From Spirochaetales bacterium (GTDB lineage Bacteria; Spirochaetota; Spirochaetia; ARS1246): 64,000 bases of DNA. The stretch spans positions 1 through 64,000 of the forward strand of contig NZCE01000039.1 in the NCBI GenBank assembly GCA_002688185.1, in the 5' to 3' direction. Of the stretch, positions 7,971 to 17,029 are shown one piece after another. Numbering within the stretch: position 1 is the stretch's first letter; every line of letters starts with the position of its first letter. The translations under genes and the position numbers were made by a program. The notes beneath the pieces are model-generated. The model was not told the DNA's origin. It saw nothing but the letters and a program-made list of their open reading frames with translations, and made no database searches.

Positions 7971-8413
7971 GCTCTATCCTTAACGGCCGCGAGTTCCTCC
8001 AATATGTAGTGACGCACTAACCAGCGCGGATTTGTCGTAATAGATTGCCTTCCCAGTTTATTAGCTTTGTTGATGACAAGAGGCCCCTGGAGATTTGCCG
8101 TCATCAGGCTGTGGTTTTCCGGGATAGTGACAATGGCAAATACCAACTGATCGCCCGTGTCGGCCAATCCAATCCCGTCAAGATCTTCCTCGGGCAGATC
8201 ATGGCTATAGTCGGGTTTAAAAAAGCTCGGATCTATCAACACAAATGCAACGTCCGGCTCATCCAGTGACTGCAACCAGTAGAAGGGAGGTTCCGTGGCA
8301 TCCAAAAGGACATAATTCATCAGGTTTTCAAAACCCAAGATACCGTGCGGAAATCGAAGCTTCTGGCGTTCGTCGACCTCAATAGTGCCAAATGGTTTTG
8401 TCTTGACGATCAT
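7964..8413 (-). CDS. fliW: Flagellar assembly factor FliW, CsrA antagonist
   Basis: FliW binds either flagellin or CsrA and so couples flagellin synthesis to its export. The 149 residues contain the family motifs [22 protein letters not shown], then [19 protein letters not shown], then [25 protein letters not shown] lies just before the ATG. The gene follows flgL by 3 bases and overlaps csrA, so the flgN-flgK-flgL-fliW-csrA block is probably cotranscribed. Confidence 0.96.
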   Translation of the reverse strand: MIVKTKPFGTIEVDERQKLRFPHGILGFENLMNYVLLDATEPPFYWLQSLDEPDVAFVLIDPSFFKPDYSHDLPEEDLDGIGLADTGDQLVFAIVTIPENHSLMTANLQGPLVINKANKLGRQSITTNPRWLVRHYILEELAAVKDRAC

Positions 8414-8416
8414 GTA

Positions 8417-9661
8417 TCACCTCAGAAAGTCTAAAAGGGTTGGCTGCATAATGCGCGCGGCTGTACCGAGCGCCGCCTTGTGTGTGTATTCAAGCACTTT
8501 TAAATTCATAATTGCCTCAGCAATATCTATGTCCATTTCTACTGAATTGCGCCGTTGAATTTCGGGAATCTCGTTAGAAATACGGCTGTGCGCAAAATCG
8601 AGGCGCTCATACTTGGAGCCGAGCTCCGCAAGGGCAGAGAGAAGATTGTTTTGCGCCAAATCCAGCCCTTTGATGCCTGCGCCGCCCACGTGGAGCGACT
8701 CTCCGCTGAAAAGTTTATCGCGGATAAAGACAATCATATCAAATACCGATCCGCCCGAACTACGAGCTTCCGCAGCGATATTATTGGGCGGCTTCCCAAA
8801 ATCGGTGGTAATACCGAGATCCCGGAGCACTGAACCCGGAGCCCCATCCTCAATCCAGATCTGATGAGGATATGTTGAGCTAATAACCAACGAGTTTTTT
8901 ACCGGATCAAGAGCCGCGCGCACGGCAGCGCTTGAATCGTTGATCTTTGCGATCACAGCATAGATATTGTCTCCGGCTTTGAGATCGACTTGGGAATTGT
9001 CAATAAGAATCGATGAGTCGCGCTGGACAACGTAGCTGGTGGCATCAACGTCGGACATAATTTCGTTCTGTTCCGCCCAAAACACTTGATTCCCAGCCAA
9101 GCCCGTGGTCACATAGCTCCCTTCAGATACTTCTGCGGCGTTGTTTGCCATTCCTCCGGTATACAGTACCTGGGTAATCACCTGGCCGTCCGCGCCCGGG
9201 ACCTTGCCCTTCAATGCGCGAAACGGTTGCGAGTCAACACGGTCACCGGCAAAAAGCGCCTGCCCGTCGCCGGATCTGGCATTGGCAGCTTCCACCAGAT
9301 GGTTGAGGAGCTGATTTACTTCGATCCCCATCATCTTCATCTGCTGTTTGCTGTACGTACTATTTGCCCCTTGTACGGCAATTTCGCGAACACGATGAAG
9401 TACCTCATTCGCGGATTTTAGATACTCCTCCGACAATCGGTAGTTGCTCTGGACGGTGCCAATGTTGTCCACGTACCGATTCAGTCTGACGAGGAGCGAT
9501 TGATAACGAGATGAATGGGCAGCCCCAACCGGATCATCCCTGAGCTCCTTTATGCGGGTCTGTTCCGCCATGCGATTTTGCAGCTCATTCATACGCCACT
9601 GACGCAACCGAAGATGGTACTGCATGTCGTCATTAGGCATATTTGTGCTTATGCGCTGCAT
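8417..9661 (-). CDS. flgL: Flagellar hook-filament junction protein FlgL (HAP3)
   Basis: FlgL joins the hook (through FlgK) to the filament. The 414 residues begin MQRISTNMPNDDMQYHLRLRQWRMNELQNRMAEQTRIKELRDDP, the flagellin-like D0/D1 helix used by FlgL. They end in a matching C-terminal helix (EMDIDIAEAIMNLKVLEYTHKAALGTAARIMQPTLLDFLR). The middle region contains the beta domain. It lies 4 bases after flgK in the same operon. Confidence 0.95.
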   Translation of the reverse strand: MQRISTNMPNDDMQYHLRLRQWRMNELQNRMAEQTRIKELRDDPVGAAHSSRYQSLLVRLNRYVDNIGTVQSNYRLSEEYLKSANEVLHRVREIAVQGANSTYSKQQMKMMGIEVNQLLNHLVEAANARSGDGQALFAGDRVDSQPFRALKGKVPGADGQVITQVLYTGGMANNAAEVSEGSYVTTGLAGNQVFWAEQNEIMSDVDATSYVVQRDSSILIDNSQVDLKAGDNIYAVIAKINDSSAAVRAALDPVKNSLVISSTYPHQIWIEDGAPGSVLRDLGITTDFGKPPNNIAAEARSSGGSVFDMIVFIRDKLFSGESLHVGGAGIKGLDLAQNNLLSALAELGSKYERLDFAHSRISNEIPEIQRRNSVEMDIDIAEAIMNLKVLEYTHKAALGTAARIMQPTLLDFLR

Positions 9662-9665
9662 GAGG

Positions 9666-11543
9666 CTATACTCCCATCCGGTTGATTATGGTATCAAGCA
9701 TTCTCGTGACCTCGCTGATAAACCTCGATGCAGCCGTATATCCGTGCTGAAATTTAATCATGAGGGAGAGCTCTTCATCGATATTAACCCCGGATATAGC
9801 GGCCCGCATGTCTTCGAGCTCTTTCATTATCAGATCTTCGGTCTCCAGAGTTCTTGCGGCAACTTCACCTTTCAGTCCAATATCTGAAACCGCCTCGGCA
9901 AAGAACTCATCAAAGCCGGTGAGATTGCCAACCATTACAGAAGTGTTTCGTAGCTCCGCGATAGCGAGGGCTGATCGGCCATCTCCCGCGACCGCCGGCC
10001 GGCCATTTACTCCCAAACCCGCGGCGATTGATCCCGGGTCACCTGCGATCTCCGGATTCACCTCAATCCAGCCCGCTGGGTGGGTCAATGGCGCCACGGC
10101 GTATTCAACCCCGCCGCCCTGGAGGAAAAGCACGGAGTCCGGTTGTTCCCACGTAAAAGCGCCGGCTGGGCCGGGTTGGATTAGTACGCCCGCGTAGCCG
10201 GCGAGAAACTGGCCGGAATCTTCTATATGTCTGATCACAAAATCGGGGTTTTCAGCATTTGCGGCCGGCGTACCTTTCAAGGTAAGCATACCCTCCCTAT
10301 TCAACCTGGCCACAACCTCGGCTCCGGAATAATTAATTCGCTTGACCACGTCTCCAACGGTGTCCGTGGGGAAATAGTCTATCCGCAAGTTTCCCACTGG
10401 GCCGGAAAGCGAAATCGTACCCTGGAGCCCTATTTGCTCCTCCGAATCGAGAGCGTTCTTGCCGGATATCCGAAAAATGTAGCTGGCGTCATATTCTCCG
10501 TCGCCATCCCGGTCATAGTTGCCCGCGAGATTATTGATAAATGGATATTCGTCAAAAAAATCCATGTTTGTGTTGCCGTTTATTCCGTAACCGCCGCGAT
10601 GAATCTCATTCACCAGATCTATAAAATTCACTGTCATCATATCTAATTTCTGGATTTCACCGCGGACATCGCCGTCCCGTAGCTCGAGGAGAGAAGATAG
10701 TCTTCCGCCTCCAAAGGTCGCCGACTCCCCGGTGTTCGCCCATAGTACCGTTGAATATCGCTCGTTTAGGGGATTTGGACGGGCCTCGAGAGGATGTACC
10801 TCACGGCCCTGTAGTAAATGAAACCCTCCAGTATGAATCAAAAACTCATCATCGTCTCGGCTATCGACAGTGATGTCGACAATTGATGAGAGCTCCTTTA
10901 CCAGTAGATCGCGGCGATCCAACAAGTCGTTAGGATTATCTCCCACCGCTTTTATTTTGACGATCTGCTCATTTAGGGCGGATATATCGGCTAAAATGCT
11001 ATTCACTCGATCCACGGTAACCCGGATATCAGTATCAAGCATATCACGAACGGATTTTAAGGACTGATATCTTGTATGGATCCCGTCTATGAGGGCCTTG
11101 CCGTTCTGAATCACGCCTTGACGCGCTGAGTATTGGGACGGAAACAGGGAGAGCTCCTGCCAAGAGTCCCAGAACCTGTCGAGAAGGGTCCTCACCGAAT
11201 TGTCGGTGGGTTCATTATATATTTGTTCTACCATCAGCAGGTACTTATCTCGCGCTTCCCAATAGCCTTGTCCGTTCGCCTTGGCCACTATCTTTTCCTC
11301 GAGGAGCACGTCCCTGATTCTCTCTATTCGGCTTGCCGTGACTCCTTGACCAATCTGCCCCGGGGATTGCTCCCGGTTGAGACCCGGCAAATAGAGAGGA
11401 TCGAAAGGCTCCAACTCTACGCGCTGCCTGGAGTAGCCCTCCGTAGACGCATTGCTGAGATTGTGACCCACGGTATAGAGGCCCTGCGTGTGGGCCATAA
11501 GGCTGCGTTTTCCGATCTCTATTCCTGAAAAAGCCGATTGCAT
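9666..11543 (-). CDS. flgK: Flagellar hook-associated protein FlgK (HAP1)
   Basis: FlgK is the first junction protein on the hook tip. The 625 residues open with FSGIEIGKRSLMAHTQGLYTVGHNLSNASTEGYSRQRVELE, the rod/hook-type N-terminal motif with the ASTEGYSRQ signature. They close with the FlgK C-terminal helix (SGVNIDEELSLMIKFQHGYTAASRFISEVTRMLDTIINRMGV). A large central insert typical of FlgK lies at about 200-530. The start lies 18 bases after the flgN stop. Confidence 0.96.
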   Translation of the reverse strand: MQSAFSGIEIGKRSLMAHTQGLYTVGHNLSNASTEGYSRQRVELEPFDPLYLPGLNREQSPGQIGQGVTASRIERIRDVLLEEKIVAKANGQGYWEARDKYLLMVEQIYNEPTDNSVRTLLDRFWDSWQELSLFPSQYSARQGVIQNGKALIDGIHTRYQSLKSVRDMLDTDIRVTVDRVNSILADISALNEQIVKIKAVGDNPNDLLDRRDLLVKELSSIVDITVDSRDDDEFLIHTGGFHLLQGREVHPLEARPNPLNERYSTVLWANTGESATFGGGRLSSLLELRDGDVRGEIQKLDMMTVNFIDLVNEIHRGGYGINGNTNMDFFDEYPFINNLAGNYDRDGDGEYDASYIFRISGKNALDSEEQIGLQGTISLSGPVGNLRIDYFPTDTVGDVVKRINYSGAEVVARLNREGMLTLKGTPAANAENPDFVIRHIEDSGQFLAGYAGVLIQPGPAGAFTWEQPDSVLFLQGGGVEYAVAPLTHPAGWIEVNPEIAGDPGSIAAGLGVNGRPAVAGDGRSALAIAELRNTSVMVGNLTGFDEFFAEAVSDIGLKGEVAARTLETEDLIMKELEDMRAAISGVNIDEELSLMIKFQHGYTAASRFISEVTRMLDTIINRMGV

Positions 11544-11561
11544 AACTATTTTGCCTACCTG

Positions 11562-12062
11562 CTAGAGATGCTGGTTTACCACCAGCGGATTGCTGTCCAC
11601 CTCGCGTCGCTTCCCCGCCCGCGAATACATATTTCCCTTTCTGTGCGGAAATAGTTCGTTGAGAATCTTTTGCATCGTTTCGTGGACGGTATTAATGTGC
11701 TCATCAAGGCTTGAGGTCACGGCTTGGACTCCTATCACCGCAAACTTCAAAGAACGGTATAACTCGGCAAGCAGATCTCTGGCGTCCACCGGCAAATGTG
11801 CAATTACCTGGTAAAAACTCGCATCCTGATCTTCACCAGCGGCTGCTCTTAGGCGGAAAAATGCCAGATGACGTTGCTTCTCAACCTCGGCGAGCTCATC
11901 TGAAAGTGCCGCCATCTCCTGCGTACACGATTCAAGCTGAGACATATTCTTGGCGCGTATCGCGCCGGCCAACTCCGTTTCAGCGGATTTAAACTGCCCA
12001 AGAAGGGTATACTCACGATTCATGGCCTCAAGGAGCAAGGCGCAATGCGAGAAATCTACCAT
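11562..12062 (-). CDS. flgN: FlgN-type export chaperone for FlgK/FlgL
   Basis: A 166-residue, mostly helical protein upstream of flgK. FlgN chaperones deliver FlgK and FlgL to the export gate. The N-terminal helical hairpin with LLEAMNREYTLLGQFKSAETELAGAIRAKNMSQLESCTQEM fits the FlgN family, but sequence conservation in this family is low and the gene order supports the name. I use the ATG at 12062, which has GGAG 8 bases upstream; a TTG two codons earlier is also open. Confidence 0.75.
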   Translation of the reverse strand: MVDFSHCALLLEAMNREYTLLGQFKSAETELAGAIRAKNMSQLESCTQEMAALSDELAEVEKQRHLAFFRLRAAAGEDQDASFYQVIAHLPVDARDLLAELYRSLKFAVIGVQAVTSSLDEHINTVHETMQKILNELFPHRKGNMYSRAGKRREVDSNPLVVNQHL

Positions 12063-12135
12063 AGACAAGACTCCATGCTTCTATCATCGGCCGCTCAAAT
12101 TGAAGATTAAGACGATTTTCCGAAAGGGGTGAGCC

Positions 12136-13581
12136 CTAGTTATGGTTTTCAGAATTGGTGGAGATCACCCGTTTGATAGACGATAGATCTCCCTGGAGAA
12201 TTGTGCTTTCAGGATATCGTTCTAGGGCTGCCTCAATAAGTCTTAGAGCCACCGAGTATTCCTGATTGTTGAAAAGGGACGCAAACCTGTTGTGGACCCC
12301 AACCGCGTAATTGTGCAGATACACATCCCGCGCATTTATCAGCCGGTTGTCGGGGCCAATAGCTGCAATTGCCGTCCCAATTCTCTCTTCCGCGCCCAAA
12401 TAGTCACCGGCTGAGGCAAGCTCCTCGGAGTGTCGAATATGAAGCATAACCGCATATTCGAGAAATCGGTCGCGTTTTAACAACCCTTTGTCGTACAACT
12501 CACCGGCGAGACCTATGCCTTCCTGAACTGACAGTATTTTAAGATCTCGCGCCAGCATCCTCTCCGCAATCTGACTCCCGAGCTGATCCACGTTCGATGC
12601 CCCGATCCAACCACTATCCCGGTATACTTCTACTTTCTGAAGCGCGTCTTCATATAGCTCCCGCTGGATGAGGTCAACTACGATGTTGTAACTTAAAACG
12701 CCAAATATTTTCTGATAGTCTGATTTCCAGCCGTAGCGCTCCACGGCGCGATCAAGAAAGTTTATTGCCTGCACATACCGTTTGCCTTCGTTAAGGAGCG
12801 CCGCGTAATTAAGGAAAGCTCGCACCATGTGCCCTTCAGTATCGGCATCTGGTGAGAACACATACCGATCAACTGAAAGCTCGATTGTGTCGGCAAACTG
12901 CCTTCTTCGTTCGAGGAGAGATATCCTATTCTGGAGAATAAGCGAGAGCAATCCTTTTTCACCAATCGAGTTCCTTTTGGCATAGTCAGACGGCGGAACA
13001 TAGCTATAGCCGGTGATATTTCCAAAATCGTCTACAAATTCCTTTTTCTTTCCTGGATCAAATCCATGGAAAGTAGTCGTTTCGACATCCACAATCTCAC
13101 CCGGCAAAATCACCGAGCAGAATGCGTGATCCGCAGTACTCACGCCCTGGACAGTAAGACCGGCACTCCGAGCAAAAATCAGATACAGCACGGCCGACGA
13201 AACACAATTAAAGCGCCCGGTTTGTAGGGCTACATCAACTCGGGTCTGATACTCGTCGTAAGCAATAAATACTTTTCTGTGGAGAAACTCGAGAATATAT
13301 TCCCCGGTGCGGTAGGGTGGCCAATCCGGCTGGATCTCAGCGGCCATCTCGTTCTGGAGCGCGGCGACATTCTGCGACAGCCCCGGGATTTCCCCCATCG
13401 GCGTAGCGGAGAGAACAAACGCAGAGGTGATAAGCGAATCCATCGGCAAAGGCTCCTCCTCCAACGCGACTTTGAGGACATACGGTGTTGGCTCGAGGTT
13501 AATCTCCTGGGCCGATAGGAAAGATGCGCTCAGCAGCAAGAGGAGGCTAAGCACGGGCAGCATTGACCGCGATTGTTTCAT
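12136..13581 (-). CDS. Exported transglutaminase-like protein with helical repeats
   Basis: From the ATG at 13581 this is 481 residues with a signal peptide (hydrophobic LPVLSLLLLLSASFLSAQ, cleavage near residue 25), so it should be periplasmic. A transglutaminase-like core shows a Cys-His-Asp triad: C126 in GRFNCVSSA, H152 in TADHAF and D165 in VDVETT. The second half (~240-480) is built of helical pairs resembling TPRs. No close named homologue is recalled. It lies 73 bases upstream of flgN on the same strand, and a flagellar or envelope role is possible. The frame is open further upstream, but an earlier start would place the signal peptide inside the protein. Confidence 0.75.
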   Translation of the reverse strand: MKQSRSMLPVLSLLLLLSASFLSAQEINLEPTPYVLKVALEEEPLPMDSLITSAFVLSATPMGEIPGLSQNVAALQNEMAAEIQPDWPPYRTGEYILEFLHRKVFIAYDEYQTRVDVALQTGRFNCVSSAVLYLIFARSAGLTVQGVSTADHAFCSVILPGEIVDVETTTFHGFDPGKKKEFVDDFGNITGYSYVPPSDYAKRNSIGEKGLLSLILQNRISLLERRRQFADTIELSVDRYVFSPDADTEGHMVRAFLNYAALLNEGKRYVQAINFLDRAVERYGWKSDYQKIFGVLSYNIVVDLIQRELYEDALQKVEVYRDSGWIGASNVDQLGSQIAERMLARDLKILSVQEGIGLAGELYDKGLLKRDRFLEYAVMLHIRHSEELASAGDYLGAEERIGTAIAAIGPDNRLINARDVYLHNYAVGVHNRFASLFNNQEYSVALRLIEAALERYPESTILQGDLSSIKRVISTNSENHN

Positions 13582-13624
13582 AGTGGTAATGTACTGGCGA
13601 TTAACGCCACGCATCAAGGTAAAC

Positions 13625-14434
13625 ATGACTGATTTCGCAGTCCGGCAAATCAAGCGCAATATATCCTTTCGACTTATCGTTGATGACCAAAAAGACGGCC
13701 GCATGAATATGGCCGTTGACGAGGCCCTATTAGAGCAAGCGGGAAATGAAGACGCGGCGCCGGTGATTCGACTCTATGGGTTTAAGCCTGCAACTCTTTC
13801 AGTCGGCCGATTTCAGCGTACAGAGGGAATAATCGATTTCTCAACTCTACGCGCCGTGGGAGCGGATTTTGTGAGAAGGCCTTCCGGTGGTCACGCGGTT
13901 CTGCATGACTGTGAGCTTACCTATAGCATCGCGTTGGGAAGGCATATTCTTGGTACCCTCAGCAAACGTCAAGTGTATCGGTTCATCGTGCCGATACTGA
14001 TCAAAGGCCTTGCCAGATTGGGCGTGCTCGACGCGAACCATGCTGAGGGCACCGGGAGCAACGGAAATGATCCGGACTGCTTTGCCTCAAGTGGAGAGTT
14101 TGAAATCGGCAGTCGCGCAGGAAGCAAACTTATTGGAAGCGCTCAGATTGTGAGCCGATCCGGCGTGCTCCAGCACGGTTCAATTCCCCTTTCCGGGGCA
14201 AATCGGAAAATATATCAGTTTCTGGTGGGGAACCGCGCGGAAAATCAATCAACATCAGTATCTGAAGAGATTGACCGCACGGTGGATTTTTCTGAAGCAA
14301 TATCCGAGTTTGCCGGTGCAATCAGAAACGCCGTGGATACTCGGGATGACACGGTGAGCAGCGGGGAGAAGTTTAGAGCGTCAAAGTTATTGGCCACGCG
14401 ATACAACCGTGACGAATGGAATCTAAAGTATTGA
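13625..14434 (+). CDS. LipM/LplA-family octanoyl- or lipoyl-protein ligase
   Basis: This 269-residue protein belongs to the BPL_LplA_LipB fold family, which attaches octanoyl or lipoyl groups to lipoyl domains. The N-terminus carries DGRMNMAVDEALL (~24-36). The substrate loop is RRPSGGHAVLHDCELTYS (84-101), and the conserved lysine is K168 in SKLIGSAQ. Cys152 (DPDCFASSGEFEI) sits where LipM octanoyltransferases have their catalytic cysteine, which favours octanoyl transfer over ATP-dependent ligation. AAGGT lies 6 bases before the ATG at 13625; an earlier in-frame ATG would overlap the divergent gene heavily. It overlaps the GH3 gene by 19 bases. Confidence 0.85.
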   Translation: MTDFAVRQIKRNISFRLIVDDQKDGRMNMAVDEALLEQAGNEDAAPVIRLYGFKPATLSVGRFQRTEGIIDFSTLRAVGADFVRRPSGGHAVLHDCELTYSIALGRHILGTLSKRQVYRFIVPILIKGLARLGVLDANHAEGTGSNGNDPDCFASSGEFEIGSRAGSKLIGSAQIVSRSGVLQHGSIPLSGANRKIYQFLVGNRAENQSTSVSEEIDRTVDFSEAISEFAGAIRNAVDTRDDTVSSGEKFRASKLLATRYNRDEWNLKY

Positions 14435-16104
14435 ATAATCTACGTTTTTTGATAATGAGCGTGTTGATAATCTCATCCGGGGGCGCCGCTTGCGGTGATT
14501 TCTGGGATGTCTCATCGAGCAAAACTGGCGATCAGCACATTGAATCCATACTGGAAGGTATGACGGATGAGGAAATGGTCGGGCAAGTGCTGATGCTCGG
14601 GTACCTTGGTTCGGAACCCTCGGACGAGTTTTTGCAGTGGATAGAAGAGTGGAATGTCGGTGGAGTAAAGGTTTTTGGCTGGAATACGTCAAGCTTGACG
14701 AGTCTCGCCCGTGGCATCGGAACCATGCAGAAAGCCGCAGTCTCAACTCCGCTGGCAATCCCTCTATTTGTCGCCACGGATCAGGAAGGCGGCTGGGTCC
14801 GTCACGTGAAAGGGGAAACATCTATTACTCCCGGCAACATGGCCATCGGCGCTAGCGGGATTGCCTATGATTCCTACACGTCCGGATTTATCATCGGTAC
14901 AGAGCTCAGCATTCTTGGGATCAACATGAACTTTGCCCCCACCGTCGACGTTTATACAAATCCCGAGGCCCATGTAATTGGGCCAAGGGCTTTTTCCTCA
15001 GATCCGGCAAAAACCGCGTTTTTGTCTCTCGCTTTTTACCATGGCCTTGAACGGACTGGCGTGATTTCAACCGCCAAGCACTTCCCGGGGCACGGAAATG
15101 CAGCTGAGGATTCCCACAGTACTCTTCCTGTCATCAACGATACGTTCTCAAAAATCTGGGATCGTGATCTCCTTCCGTATAGGCTGCTGATTCGCGAAGG
15201 TCTACCGTCGGTGATGAGTGGACATTTGAGCTTTCCTCTCATAAGCGGAGAGAACTCTCCTTCCTCACTTTCATCGGTATTTCTCAAAGATATTCTGCGT
15301 GATAGGATGCAGTTTAACGGCATCGTTATTACAGATGACATGAAAATGTACGGCGTTCGGAGTGCCGGCAAAGACATACCAACTATCTGTGAAATGGCGA
15401 TTATTGCCGGTAACGATATGATTATGATTTCGCGTCCACCGGAGGATCAGCTCGAGGTTCGCCGCCACCTTCTCAGAAGGATGGAGGAGGATCGTTTGCT
15501 GAGAAGAGCAATCAAAGAAAGCGTGAGACGGATACTAAGGATTAAGCTCAGGTATCTCCATGAGCAAGGCAAGGAAGCGTTGTTCCCAAATCTCGATGAT
15601 GTCCGCGAGAAATTACCTGAGAAGAGCGGTCGGAGCTTTTTCTTTGATCTAGCATTTAGAAGCACCACGCTGGTGAGGGATGAGAATTTTCCGCCAAAGA
15701 TCGAGGCGGATGCGAAGGTGCTATTGGTCGGACAGTACTCTGGGTTCTTCTCCGAAGGCACAAACAGATTTGGCGGCGCTGACACATTTTCGTTCTCGTA
15801 TACAGGGCCGTCGGAACAAGAGGCTGGCGATCTGAGGAAAATTGCCGGTACGTATGATCTTATCATTGTATGTCTGGCAAATGCCGGAAGCCTGGCAGCT
15901 CTCGATATACTCTCTGGATACGCTGACCGCGTGGCGGTGCTCTCAGTTCTCACTCCGGTGTACCTGCGAGACGCCCCGTGGGTAAAATCCGCGGTAGCAG
16001 TCTATGGTACCGGCATGGAATCATACAAGGCGGGATTCGCTGCCATTGCTGGCGACTATGTCCCTGAGGGTGAGTTGCCTGTTGCCTTCCCACCCCCTGA
16101 GTGA
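14416..16104 (+). CDS. Glycoside hydrolase family 3 protein (beta-N-acetylhexosaminidase, NagZ-like), probably exported
   Basis: GH3 enzymes of this type remove terminal beta-GlcNAc, for example from peptidoglycan fragments. The 562 residues contain the NagZ-type acid/base loop KHFPGHGNAAEDSHSTLP and the nucleophile motif GIVITDDMKM, with ATDQEGGWVRHV and GPRAFSSDP in between. The N-terminus has a hydrophobic stretch ending SGGAAC (C26), a possible but imperfect lipobox. A C-terminal extension of ~170 residues resembles the second domain of larger GH3 enzymes. Only 3 bases separate it from the next gene. Confidence 0.9.
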   Translation: MESKVLNNLRFLIMSVLIISSGGAACGDFWDVSSSKTGDQHIESILEGMTDEEMVGQVLMLGYLGSEPSDEFLQWIEEWNVGGVKVFGWNTSSLTSLARGIGTMQKAAVSTPLAIPLFVATDQEGGWVRHVKGETSITPGNMAIGASGIAYDSYTSGFIIGTELSILGINMNFAPTVDVYTNPEAHVIGPRAFSSDPAKTAFLSLAFYHGLERTGVISTAKHFPGHGNAAEDSHSTLPVINDTFSKIWDRDLLPYRLLIREGLPSVMSGHLSFPLISGENSPSSLSSVFLKDILRDRMQFNGIVITDDMKMYGVRSAGKDIPTICEMAIIAGNDMIMISRPPEDQLEVRRHLLRRMEEDRLLRRAIKESVRRILRIKLRYLHEQGKEALFPNLDDVREKLPEKSGRSFFFDLAFRSTTLVRDENFPPKIEADAKVLLVGQYSGFFSEGTNRFGGADTFSFSYTGPSEQEAGDLRKIAGTYDLIIVCLANAGSLAALDILSGYADRVAVLSVLTPVYLRDAPWVKSAVAVYGTGMESYKAGFAAIAGDYVPEGELPVAFPPPE

Positions 16105-16107
16105 CAA

Positions 16108-16983
16108 ATGGCTTGGCAAATCGCACGAAACGGCGATTTTGAGGAATTGATTACTTTTCTAAATATTGTTGAGTGGGGACACGTCGCATTTAGCTCAAGA
16201 CTACTCGTCAAAGGAAAAAAAAATTTCCCCTCCGGCTCACAGGCGAAAATTTATATAAATGTGGTAGACAACCGGCAGCCAAAAATAGCAGAGGCTATTC
16301 TCGTGTCGTCAACGGGTTTGGTCGTGCCTGTCTTGGCCCGCTCAGGCGACGAGGGAAAGGAACGAGAGGACATTGTGGGCATCTTCGCAAATTCCAAACT
16401 CGGACCCGCAATGCCCAAGGTCCACTCAATTATGGGAATCAAGCGTAATGTGCTTGAGTTGGAACGGTGTTTACACCGGCAGGCGTATGCGGCTCTCAAC
16501 TACCATCTCATGACACTCGATAAGTTGCCGGCAAACGGAGCGGATGGGGCGCTAACATACGAATGTCGCAAAGGACGTCTAAAAGATACCAGTTTGCTTT
16601 ATCCGCTTCAGAAAGCCTATGAAATTGAGGAAGTGCTTATCAACCCTTCGAACTTCAATTCGCGTCTGTGTTATTTGCACCTGCAAAAGGCGCTAAAAAA
16701 TGAGATGGTTTACTTCATAGTCGAAAAGGGGAGTGCCGTAGCAAAGGCCGGATCAAACGCCCAAGGCTTCTCCTACATTCAGATAGGAGGCGTATACACC
16801 GTTGAGACGAAGCGAAACGAAGGCTACGGTGCCGAGGTGCTCAAGTTCCTTATTTCAAAAATTATTAAGAAAGGTAAGAAGGCATGTCTCTTTGTAAAAA
16901 AAGACAATTCACCGGCGATTCAGCTTTACACAAAAGTTGGATTCTCAATACGCGACGCGTTCCGAATATCCTATTTCCATTGA
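16108..16983 (+). CDS. GNAT-family N-acetyltransferase with extra N-terminal domain
   Basis: The last ~110 of 291 residues form a GNAT domain: IQIGGVYTVETKRNEGYGAEVLKFLISKI (beta4 and the acetyl-CoA pyrophosphate loop, R/QxxGxG/A-like), then CLFVKKDNSPAIQLYTKVGFS. The first ~180 residues are not recognisable but resemble the N-terminal half of two-domain GNATs. The substrate is unknown. It follows the GH3 gene by 3 bases and is convergent with mrfB. Confidence 0.8.
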   Translation: MAWQIARNGDFEELITFLNIVEWGHVAFSSRLLVKGKKNFPSGSQAKIYINVVDNRQPKIAEAILVSSTGLVVPVLARSGDEGKEREDIVGIFANSKLGPAMPKVHSIMGIKRNVLELERCLHRQAYAALNYHLMTLDKLPANGADGALTYECRKGRLKDTSLLYPLQKAYEIEEVLINPSNFNSRLCYLHLQKALKNEMVYFIVEKGSAVAKAGSNAQGFSYIQIGGVYTVETKRNEGYGAEVLKFLISKIIKKGKKACLFVKKDNSPAIQLYTKVGFSIRDAFRISYFH

Positions 16984-17029
16984 GCCGCATTCAGGCGTGG
17001 GGCTCTCTGCGTGCGTGTCGCTTGGATAG

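Noticed and set aside
9760..10197. Plus-strand frame of 145 codons inside flgK
   Set aside because: It is antisense to a clear flgK, serine- and proline-rich in the way of shadow frames, with no ribosome site or recognisable domain.
13427..13624. Longer N-terminus for the LipM/LplA-family gene
   Set aside because: It would overlap the divergent exported protein gene and lacks a ribosome site; the ATG at 13625 has AAGGT 6 bases upstream and matches the family start.
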